A DNA stretch of 64,000 nt, from the NCBI RefSeq assembly GCF_910592395.1, contig NC_088321.1, positions 11,596,001 to 11,660,000 of the forward strand. Direction: 5' to 3'. The notes beneath the pieces are model-generated. The model searched no databases and was not told the DNA's origin. It saw only the letters and a program-made list of their open reading frames with translations. Positions 30,101-42,100 of the stretch are shown piece after piece. How positions within the stretch are numbered: position 1 is the first letter of the stretch; each line of letters begins with the position of its first letter. The DNA is from Lineus longissimus (taxonomy: Eukaryota; Nemertea; Pilidiophora; Heteronemertea; Lineidae). The translations under genes were made by a program, and so were the position numbers.

Positions 30101-33100
30101 GTATGAATATACTTTTGTAAAGCGCTGCTGGCAATTAATTTTTAAGTGGCGCTATAAAAATAAAAAAAATTAATTAATTAAAATTAAACACTGCAAATCG
30201 AAAACACCAAAAAAGCTGCAGCCTCCTTACGTGCCTCTGTAATGTCTGTTGCGAATTGACATTTGTTATTTAAAATCATGTTTTGCTTAATGTTATCATA
30301 ATCGTATTCATGACCATAAAGCTTCATTAAGAAACCAAGCTTTCTTTTTTATTGCCTTTTAGTCCCAACATGTGCGAGGAACTGTAGAGCGCAGAAGGCA
30401 CGATGTGCACCCAAGCGGTCATGCAGATATAAAATAAATAAGTCGAGATGCACCTGCCGGCCTGGCCTAGTATGCTGCAGATGTAAGTGTCACTTCACAG
30501 TTATGACTGGGGCAATGATAGAAAAGGATGGACAACATCCTGGAAATTCCAGGGTAATAGTTGGCAAGAAATAAATGGAAGAGGGCGGAAGTATAAGTTA
30601 ATAATACCACAAAATGTGCAGGAGTGTAAATTCAACAATTTATATCTTTGCACTGAAACACGATAGTTGTGTTTGGCCAAGAAACACTGGTTACAAAAAA
30701 ACTTGCTAACCAACGTGCTAAGCAGAATCTTTACGGAGAACGGCCATTGAACCAAGAGTACTTTTGATATCAATTATGTTAAACGTCTAACCACTTTAGG
30801 GTTATCTTTTATATACATGTACTTTAATGTTGTTCTACACCGATTAGACTTTCGGAAGGCAATGCTTCAGTCAGTGTATCAACAATGTATACATGTACAT
30901 GATATACAAAATTACTTTACATTCGTATCTTCATTATACTTTTCATTTTCTTCATATTTCTCAATAATTACGTTGTTCTCCGTAAATCACCTCCATAAAT
31001 GCTCCATGCATTGATTCATTGTAAATGTAGACATTATAAAATTCTCAATAAAAGTATTTCACAAATGGGTTGACTGTAAATGTAAAGCAGCCGTCTGCCA
31101 ACTGGTCACCGCGGCGGCAATGCCGAACTCGACTATAACGGATCGTCTCACTGTTAGTATGATTGCCAATCGAAATTATACTCTTACTGGAACACATCAT
31201 TCATCTTATCTGGCAATGTCAAATCGTCATCCGGCTGCTTTAATTAATGACCACTGTCGTGGCTATGCCTGAAAACTAACCGGAAGTAATGAAATAGTTA
31301 GTTGACCGTTGCTTTGTTTCTCGGCATCGCATGCACATCGGACCACCATCGGTTTGCTGAGGTACATGTAGTACTAAACATCGATATTGTCGAGCATGTC
31401 TACAACTTTACCCACAATTCATAAGTTGCTAAGGCGTATGATACACAGTGCGTGCTGCAGTTATCTCTGTATTGCAGACACATGTGAGCTACGTGGATGC
31501 AGAGGTATATGTGTGAGGGGCCGCCGATGTCCTACAGGGAGTAGGCGTAAAAATCCCAAATTCTGCACTTGTCCGATAGGCTATTCCTGCTGCACGCGTA
31601 TACGTAAGTATCGGAAAAAATCCATTAGCAAATGAGTATGAGTAGATGTACCCGCCCTCATCAGATACCAGAGGAGCCATCTGCTATACACAGGCAAAAG
31701 TGTCCGTCCACTGATAGTTGAGGGCCCATGGAATTCCGTCCATGAAGGTCCATGGATGGAACGTTCATGATTATCACAAACAACGTTTTACAACTGGTAA
31801 ATCCAAAATGAGACACTCAAGATTGGCCGCAACACGATATGTAAAGCATTAAAGAGTGGCAGTATTCAAACCTTTGGAAAATAAAAATGAAATGGCTGTA
31901 TTTACCTGTATTCCATCATAGAATCATATGACGGCCCATCATAGATTCTATAACGGATTCCATCATCAACTTTATCTACTGATAGCCCACGGACGCTCCA
32001 TCCACGGAGGTCCAGCCATGGATAGCTGATGGAGATCATCCATCAATTATCCATGGATGGCCCATGAACGTTCATGATTAATCCCATAAACTATCCGTGG
32101 ACGGAAACAGAGGAATTATAGCGTGATACGATATTTTTTTTAAATCATAGTCATTTCAATGACTGTGGTTCCGGCCGATTTAAAGTATTGTTCAAATAAG
32201 AGCAGTGTGCACATCGCCTAAATCGTTTTTTAAGTGCTAAATGATAAAATGTTATGGTAGCAAGCAGTCCCGGTCATTACATATTGACATCTGCTTATAG
32301 CTGGCTTGGTAACATGATTGATTTTGTGTTGTTTAAGACGAAAGCCGCTGCCAGAGGAATAGCCAAAAAATCGAGTTGGATACATATCATACTCTGTTGA
32401 TTTTGACCTCGGTGTTAATATGATGGCATAATGATCATGGTGACCCGTAAGCATGAGAAGTCTGCCAAGTTCCGACAACGTGTCAAGCAGTTGGGGATGT
32501 AATATCGAAGTAGAGGCGAGTTCTGACATCATTTTCTTTTTGTAGCCAAATGTCCATACCGAACTAGAACATATCGCAATTGCAGACGGCTTGGAGGATG
32601 GGTAATACCTGCTTCAGGTAACCCGAAAGGACATGTTTGCTGTAAACGTAAGTCTTATTTGCAAAAGTGACAACATTTGTTTATACATATGGTATGTGTA
32701 CGCACCTGTGTTGTGCATTACGTGTTGTCGCATTCTTTGCAAGCCCTGAAAATGTTTCCACACCAACCAACTAGAAACATATTTCTGCATTGGGCGCGAT
32801 GAAAACTGTTGATCAACAACCGTTTGGTCCTATTTCCGTAATTTCACATTGTCTGTTTTAAGGTTGTCACTTTCACTTTAATGTCGTGTCGTGATTTTAA
32901 GCCTAAATGAATTGATGAACGTGCTTGTGACAATGGATATTTGCATTGGACCTGTGGCAGAACTGTACTGATTCGATCATTCAAAGTATACCAGATGCGA
33001 TGAAAATATGCGTTGCAGTTTGAAGGAATCTGAAATTGTTAGGTCAATGCTAGAATTCCTAGAACCCGAATTTTCCGCTCTCCGGAGACGGCGGAATTCC

Positions 33101-36100
33101 ACGACGTCAACTCGTTTTCAATTGTAAACAGGGTCAGTGAGGGAAGTGAGGGCGTGGTTGTTTTGCAGTGATTTGTTTTTCTTTGGCGGGGGGGGGGGGG
33201 GTGGGGCTGAAGCCTTGCCACTTTATGCATTTAATTGACGTATTTTCTTATTGTTGAAAGCCACGATAAAATATGAAAAACATACGCAGTGTATTTTCAT
33301 GAGTTCAAAGAAAATCAAGTAAAGTCACCCATCACCGAAGTTGACTGGGGCTTTCCCCGATTCGCTGCAGCAACACGAAAAAAAACACAATGGGTGATAT
33401 GAATAAAGACTAGCAATTGCTTTTATCTAAAACTCCATGTACATTTACACCAGGCCTCTCTGTACAAAATTGAAGTTAAAGCATTTGCTGGACTTTATTC
33501 ATATCAGCCAATGTCAATAGCAAGAGCTACACGCTCTTGGAACGTCATACCAGTGCATCGGTCCAAATGCAGTAGATTGACGCGCGCATGGATGGCTTAA
33601 TCTGGTCAAATCGGAATCAACATCGGAAAAGCGTGATAATTCAGTCAGATTTTAATTGTTTTCCCGTTGTATGCTATTTGTTGACGGACAACTACTTGTG
33701 TCGTAGGAACTACTGGGCAGCTGGCAGCTTGGTAATATTGTCCTCAATAATATCAACGGTCCTTTAAGTGTGTTCAAGGACAGATAAACAGACGACGACT
33801 TCGCGAAAAGGGAACTCACAAAACCTTTCCGTCCAAGATAATGTAAATAAGAAACCACAACGAAAATAGGAAATACTGAGAAACATTGCAACCTCCCCAA
33901 CGCGCCTCTTGCAAACAGAAACTATGCTTTTTTGATCACTATTATGATCGTATTTAAATTCACGGGTAGGTTCATTAAAAGATCAAGCTTTGTTTTTTTA
34001 GTTAACGCTTGTTTTGCCTTTTAGTCCCAACTTGTGCAAGGAACTGTAGAGCCCAAAAGGCTCTATGTGCACCCATGCGGACGTGCATTTACAAACTGAA
34101 GACGTCGAGATGCACCTGCCGGCCCGGCCTAGTATGCTGCAAATGTAAGTGGCACTTTACATTTGTGACTTGGGCCACGATAGAAAAGAATGAAAGAATA
34201 ACCTGGACATGTATTTCAGAGTAATAGTGGACAAGAAATATGGTAGAGGGCAAATGCACAAGATAAAAACTATGTTTCAGGCAATGCCGAATCGCCATCA
34301 GGCTGCTTTAGTGTATCGTAGCAATGTCCGAAAATTTACCCGAAGCTATTAACGAATTAGTTACTAGTATTATGCTCGGTCACGTATTGGGTCATCATCT
34401 GGCTGCTCCAGGTTGTACTAAACTTCAGTCTTGTCGAGGAGGTCAAACACTATACTGAAAATTAATGAGTAGCTCAGCCGTATGGCGTACAGTGCATGTC
34501 TCAGTTATCTCTGTTTTTCAGACACATGTGAGCTATCTGGATGCAGAGGTAAATGCGTAAAAGGCCGCCGATGTCCTAAAGGGAGTAGGCCGCTAAACCA
34601 GAGAAGGTGCACTTGTCCGAGAGGCTATTTATGCTGCACGCGTATACGTAAGTATTTAAACATCAATTAAAGAGGTCCTGTCGTGCCACAAGTATTTATT
34701 TACACTTGCAGAACGTAATAGTAGGACTAAATCGGCGATTACCTCTTATGCACATCATTTATTGGAATGAGTAATGTTACGCAACGTTATACAGTATTAA
34801 CCAGATGCCAAGCTCACATAATCAACTACCTTAGGGGAACCCGAAACTGCTAAGATTTATCAATGGAAGTTCATTCGCGCTTTAGGTTTTAACCGGGCCG
34901 TTCCACATTTTTAGAAGCGTTTTGCTACAGGTTTCCTTTAAGGAAATTTGTTATCTTAGCGGCGAGCTCATCTACTCATATATGTGGCTAGTGCGAAAGG
35001 ATAATTTGTTAAATTGGAGTCTTCCAAAAGACCCTAGTTCGTGCCGACGTGAAAGTAAACGAAACAATGTATATCGATGTTCAAATAAGAGTAGTGTGCA
35101 TTTTGCCGACATTTTGTTTTTAGTGCTTAATATAAAATGTTATATGCAAGATGTCATATCAATATTTTCAGACATACGAATTGCGGTGTTACTATTTCAT
35201 GGTCAAACGATTTCAAATGGTCAATTTTTTTCTGGAGTTGTGCTAAAAAAGGTCCGATGAATGCCTTTGGAAACTGGCACGAAAGGGTAGTTGGAATAGG
35301 GAAACCGATCATAAAAATAACTGCTCACCAGGAGAGATGACAGAGATAAATTTGTCTTGTTTAGGACAAACACACCGCTTCCGGACAGAGGAATAGCCAA
35401 ACAATTTTGAGTTAAGATAAAAGACATAATCTGTTGATTTTGACCAGGCGGCTGACGCATTACATGAATAATCATGGCGACACATTATAGTCTGTTATTT
35501 TCCACGACATGTCAACATTGTATGGAAGCTCATATTGAAGTAGAGGCTAGTTCTGACATTATTTTCTCTTTGTAGTCAAATGTCCATACCCAACTAGAAC
35601 ATATCGCAATTGCAGACGGCTTGGAGGATGGGTAATACCTGCTACAGGCAACCCGAAAGGACGTGTTTGTTGCAAACGTAAGTCTTATTTTGGATACAGG
35701 TACCTTTGTTCACAGACGATATACGTTTGCAAGTGTAATTATTTGCATGTTGCATTCTTAATTGCCAGTCATAAAAGTATTTACTATACCAACTGACGAT
35801 GAATTCATTTTTGCATTTGGTTGCAACGAAGACACACGATTGACAACCGTTTTATATGCCCTCTAGAAATAAAGTTATCGTTGTCACATGAAAGGTCGTT
35901 TTTTTAAATAAAATGTTCAATCCTCAGTCTATTTATGAACGTTCCTATGACAATTGACATTTTGCTTTTGAGCCGTGATAGAAACGTTCTGATTCAGTGT
36001 ATTGTAGGTGCGACATACCTGGTTGGTGGCCGTTTTACAGCTTGACCATACAGTGAACCGCTAGAACCACTACGTCTTTGAAAAAAGAATACAAACAAAA

Positions 36101-39100
36101 CCTCTCAGTACAGAACATTGTCGAAGACAGAAAACACCGAAAATCGCTGCAGCCTCCTTAAGCGGTTGTCTTTTGCCTTTTATTATTATTGTATTGAAAT
36201 TCATGGCTAGATTCGTTATGAAGAGACCAAGCTTTCTATTTTCGGTTTACGATTTTATTGCCTTTCATAGTCCCAACATGTGCGAGGAACTGTAGAGCGC
36301 AGAAGGCAGGATGTGCACCCAAGCTGACGTGCAGATACAAACTAAATAAGTCGAGATGCACCTGCCGGCCAGGCCTAGTATGCTGCATGTGTAAGTGTTA
36401 TTAACAGTTATGACTGGGGCTAGGATAGAAACGAATGAAAAAATAACCTGGACCTGTATTTCAGAGTAATAGCAGACAGAAAACATGGTAGAGGGCAATA
36501 GTATAGATAAATAAATATATACCCAGACACTATTATTAGTATGGTTGCCAGAACGAGTTTTCCACTATCACTGTGACACCTCGTTCATATTTTTCTTGGG
36601 AGTGTCGATTCGCCATCAGAATGCTTCAGTGCATCACTGTGGCAATGTCTGAAAACATACTGGAAGTTATTAACGAATTAGTTTATCGTTGTTGCTACTA
36701 GCTATTTTCTCGGTCACGTATCGGGTCATCATCTGGCTGTTCTCGGTGTTGCTAAACTTAAGTCTTGTCGAGTACGTCAACCACTTTACTGAAAATTAAT
36801 GAGTAGCTCAGCCGTATGATAAACAATGCGTGCTTCAGTTATCTTTGTATTTCAGACACATGTGAGCTACGTGGATGCAGAGGTAAATGCGTGAGGGGCC
36901 GCCGATGTCCTAAAGCGAGTAGGCCGCTTAACCAGAGAAGGTGCACCTGTCCGATAGGCTATTTATGCTGCTCGCGTATAAGTAAGTACTTAAACAGAAA
37001 TAGATGTTGTCTTGCTTTTTTGGCGAGCGCCACTGACGAACAGAGGAATAGACCAAAAATTCGTGTAAATATAAATTTCATACTCGGTTGATTTTGATCA
37101 AGCAGCTAACGTGAAGCCAAAATGATAATAGAAACCTTTGGTTCACCTCTATAAAATCAGATAAGGAAGTAGAGGCGAAAGCGTTCTGACGTTATTTTCT
37201 CTTTGTAGTCAAATGTCCATACCCAACTAGAACATATGCCAATTGCAGACGGCTTGGAGGATGGGTAATATCCGCTTCAGGCAACCCGAAAGGAATTGTC
37301 TGTTGCAAGCGTAAGTCTAAATTTCGGATAGGGATAACATTTGTTTACCAACGATACGCGCTTGCACCTGTGGTGCTTTACGTGTTTCATTCTTGCAAGC
37401 CCTAAAAGTGTTTGCTACACCAAGCGACGAGAAATATACTTCTGCAGTTGGTCGTGACACATGACTGACAACCGTTGGCCATGCTGAAATAAAGTTCTCG
37501 TTTTCATATGAAAAGCATGTCTTTTTCACTCTTTTTGTCGTGTGGTGCCTTAATCCTAAGTCAATTAATGAACGCACTTGTGACAACTGACATTTTGCAT
37601 TTGAACCGTGGAAGAAACGTTCTGATTTAATGTATACAAGGTTGTTTGCGATATTTCAGTGTGACCGTACAGTGGAAAGCCTCTCCGCAATAATAGGAAT
37701 AATTACAAACGAAATCGTTGAGTACCAAACATGGTCAATGATTGAAAACACTGAAAATCGGTAACACTGAAAAACATTGCAACCGCCCGTCGTGCCTCAG
37801 TTGCAAATAGATATTCGATTGTTTGAAATTATCGTTTGCTTAACAATATTATCGTATCAAAAACCATTTGTAGGTTAAGAGATCACGTCTTCTTCATTAG
37901 TTTAGGCTTTCATTGCTTTTTTAGTCCCAACATGTGCGAGGAACTGTAAACGAGACAAGGCACAATGCGCATCCAAGCGGTCGTGCAGATACCCAATAAA
38001 ATCGTCGAGATGCTCCTGCCGGCCCGGCCTAGTGTGCTGCAAGCGTAAGTGCAATTTACATATATCTGACTGGGGCCACCATTGAAAAGGATGAAAACAG
38101 AACCTGGTCATGTATTCCATAGAAAGGACAGAGAATAAATGGTAGAGGGCAAAAGCTTAAGTAAATGATAGGTAAAACAAACGTGCAAGCGTGCATACCA
38201 GGAATATATTTCTTTGCTGAACTAGCTGAAACAATAAGTCATGCTTGACTCATTTTTATGAGCTAAGTCTGGAATTTTACCAGATGTTATGAAAGAATCG
38301 GTTCTGTTGCTACTAGTAGTGTTCTCGGTCACGCTTTGGGCCATCATGTGGCTGCTCCTGGTAGATCTAGGTCGGTCTTTTCGAGCGCGTCAACCACTTA
38401 ACCGACAGTTCATAAGTAGCTCTGCCGTACGATACACAGTGCGTGCTTCAGTTATCTCTGTATTTCAGACTCCTGTGAGCTATCTGGATGCAAAGGTAAA
38501 TGCGTGAGGGGCCTCCGATGTCCTAAAGGGAGTAGGCGGCTAAACCAGAGTAGGTGCACTTGTCCCAGAGGCTATTTATGCTGCACGCGTATACGTAAGT
38601 ATTCTAAACATCTATTAAAAGAAAATAGGTATGAGTAGATGAGTCCACCGTTAGATACCAGAGGCCCCATCAACTATACCGATGAACTAGCGAGAGAATG
38701 AAATGTTATATTAGAGTCTTTCAAATGACCTTAGTGCGTGCTAAATATTCGTCAAAATTGAACATGTTTGGTCAAATTTATAAAGGGCGTTTAAGGGTTA
38801 GACGTGTGCAACTTCTCTCTAATCAGTTTCAGGGCCTAGTCATATTCTGTGAAGATTTACATGAATGACCTGAATCTGTCTATTCAGTAGTTAAACGCTG
38901 TTTTAAGCTAAACGCCCTTTATGGATTTGGTATTTAGTGTTTTAGTCCGATGACGAGTGCATCTGGCACGGCGGGTCGTTTTAATGTATGAAACCAGTCA
39001 TTAGTTGATAGCTCCTTACCCAACGTGATAACTTGATTGAATGTGTCCTGTTAAGACGAACACCACTGCCGGCCGGAGGGATAGCCGACAAGTTTCGAGT

Positions 39101-42100
39101 TGGAATAAATATCATACACTGGCGGTTGTTTATTTTTACCTTGTGGCTGATGTGATACCAAAATGATAATGGCGGCACTGATGTCTGCCTTTTTTCCGCA
39201 ACAGGTCTACCAGTACTGCAGTATTGGCGATGATATAGAAGCAGTGGCGAGTTCTGACATTATTTTCTCTTTGTAGGCAAATGTCCATACCCAACTAGAA
39301 CATATGCCAATTGCAGACGGCTTGGAGGATGGGTAATACCTGCTTCAGGTAACCCGAAAGGACGTGTTTGTTGCAGGCGTAAGTCTTGATTTTGCATAAG
39401 TGTAGTGGTGGCATCATTCCTACTAGCCCAGGCTAGGGGGAAATTCCCTTTAGCTCAGTCGGTAGAGTGATGGCCTTATAAGCGATAGGTCCCGGGTTCA
39501 ATCCCCGGTTGGACCTTGATGTTTTTCCTCTGTTACATTTGGCGCCCAACGTGGGGCAGGGTACTAATAATTTGTTTAGATGCTGGTGTGTCTTTGGATA
39601 ATGAATTAACCCTTTGTATCACGGAAGAACCCGGTTGTGAGGACACAACTTTCCCGAACAGGGGGAGTATGTAGTGGTGGCATCATTCCTACTAGCCCAG
39701 GCTAGGGGGAAATTCCCTTTAGCTCAGTCGGTAGAGTGATGGCCTTATAAGCGATAGGTCCCGGGTTCAATCCCCGGTTGGACCTTGATGTTTTTCCTCT
39801 GTTACATAAGCACAACATTGGTACATTCGTTCGCACCTGTAATGCATTGCATGTTGCATTTTTGCAAGCCCTAAAATTGTTTACAAAACCGACCGACTAG
39901 AAATACAGTTTTGCAGTTGTTTGCGAAGAAAACAAGATCAACAGCTGTGTTCATTTACAAGAAGTTCACGGCGTTACAGGTTGTGATGTCAAAACGCATG
40001 GTGTGTCAATTAATGAACATATACTAGTCACAGTCGACATTATTTTTGCATGATTCGCACCTTTGCAGAGAAACGCACCGATTCCAGGGGCAACATACGT
40101 GGTTGTGTGCCTTGTTTAAGTGTTTCCGTACAGCGGACAGCTATAGAAGGAATTCATACGCCCCTTCGCTATGAGGGAAAAAATACAAACTTTCAGTCCT
40201 AAACAATTTTGATGATAGAAATCACTCAGACTGCAAATCGGAAACACTGAAAAATGTTGCCACCACCTAACGTGCCTCTCTTGCAAATATACATTCCAAT
40301 GTTTTAAATTATATTCTTCTTTGCTAAGCACTATTATGGCCCTTGAAATTCACGAGTAGGTTTATTAAGATATCAAGCTTTCTGCTTTATTGTACGCTTT
40401 CATTGTTTTTTTAGTCCCAACTTGTGCGAGCAATTGTAGAGCCCAAAAGGCACGTTGTGTACCCTGGCGGACATGCAAACACAAAATAAATTCATCGAGA
40501 TGCTCCTGCCGACCTGGCCTAGTGTGCTGCAAGTGTAAGTGACAATTTTCATTTAAGACTGGCCGGGGCCACGACAGAAAAAGATGAAAAAAGTCATGTA
40601 TTCCAAAGAAATAGAGGACGGAGAAAAAATGGTAGAGAACAAAAGTATAAATAACTAAATATTTACCACAAACGCTGAAGAGTGTACTGCAAAAATAAAA
40701 AAACTTTGAAGAAGCTGAAAAATTATAGTTTAAGTTTGTTGACCCGGAAACACCGATAACTTGACCCCAACCAACGTCGAGGAGTATGTATGCACTGAAA
40801 AAGATGGTAGGGTTTGGGAGAAATCTGTGATGTTACGGTTAATCATGTTCGTTATGAGTAGTTAGTGTTTCACGACCCAGAGAATCCCTAGCGTTATACA
40901 GCGACAGAAAACTCACCCATATTTATTTAGGAAGGATTACTATTGGGCTTCGGTGGATTATGGGTATAGAAATAACCAGGAACTGTGGCAGTGAATAAAG
41001 TGAGATGAGCTATAAGTCGACATTTGACCATCGGGACAAACGTACACTCTTCATACACATGTTATTCAAAATTACTTAATTCTTATATTCATACTTTTTT
41101 GTCATCTTCTAATCACTCGATAACGTTTCTTCTCCTTTAATACATTCACTTCATTAAACATTTTAAAGTAATGCATAAATGGGTATCCGTGTAGTGTAGT
41201 GCAGTCATTAACGGTCTACGGGCCAACAGGTCACAACGGTAACAATGCCGAACTCGTGAGTCACTGACAACACCTTAACGGGATATCACTATTACTATGG
41301 TCTTCGAAACCAATTTGCCATTTATTGTGACACTTCCTTCTCATCAGGCAATGTCAATTCGACATCCGGCAGATTTAATACCTCACTGTAGCTGTTTCTG
41401 AATATTAACCGAAAGTTATGAAATAATTAGTTGAGCGCTACTAGTATTCTTTTCTGTCACTCATCGGACCATCATCTGCCTTCTCAAGCAGTGCTAAACT
41501 TCGGTCTTGTCTAGCATGATTATCAGTATAAATTCTGCGTGCTTCAGTTATCTCTGTATTCCAGACACATGTGAGCTACGTGGATGCAAGGGTAAATGCC
41601 AACGGGGCAGTCGATGTCCTCCAGGCAGTAGGCGGATAAAGAGGTCGGCGTGCACTTGCCCGCTAGGCTATTCCTGCTGCACGCGTATACGTAAGTATTT
41701 CAACATCCAATAAAAGAAAATAAGTATGTCTGCTCGCTGTTAACTAACAGAAGAGATATCCACTAAACCGAGGAACTAGCGTGATAGGATAACTATTGGA
41801 GTATTTCAAATGGCCATAGTTCGTGCTCATTATAAAAGTAAAATAGCGATATTATCGATGTTCAAATAAGAGCAGGGTGTATTGCCTAAACATCTTTTGA
41901 GGGGTTAATGATCAAATGTTATGTAGAAGATGTTATCCGTTCATTTTTGGTCAATGCAAATAGCGGCGTTCCTATTTCATGACCAGACGAAGTCCTGATG
42001 TTCAAAAAGGTTCTAGAGCAGCATGTTTATCTGAAAGTGCCCGATGAGTGCCTCTGGAATATGGCACGGGCCATTGGAAAGGTATATGTTTAGCCGTGAT

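Larger units (their letters stand above)
39401..39806 (+). mobile_element. TRIM: 406-bp miniature LTR retroelement with tRNA-like LTRs
   Basis: Two 137-base direct repeats, identical as far as I can read, start TGTAGTGG and end TGTTACA. Two bases after the left one is TGGCGCCCAACGTGGGGC, the primer-binding site expected for tRNA-Lys1,2. The right one is preceded by the purine run AGGGGGAGTA. TAAG flanks the whole element on both sides (39397-39400 and 39807-39810). Only about 130 bases lie between the repeats, so it encodes nothing and must have moved with borrowed enzymes. Identical LTRs point to a recent insertion. It sits in the C14-A15 intron, in the gene's orientation. Confidence 0.88.

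Noticed and set aside
39444-39515. Functional tRNA-Ile gene (and a second one at 39713-39784)
   Set aside because: The acceptor stem does not pair, the anticodon stem has a mismatch, and both copies lie inside LTRs of one element.
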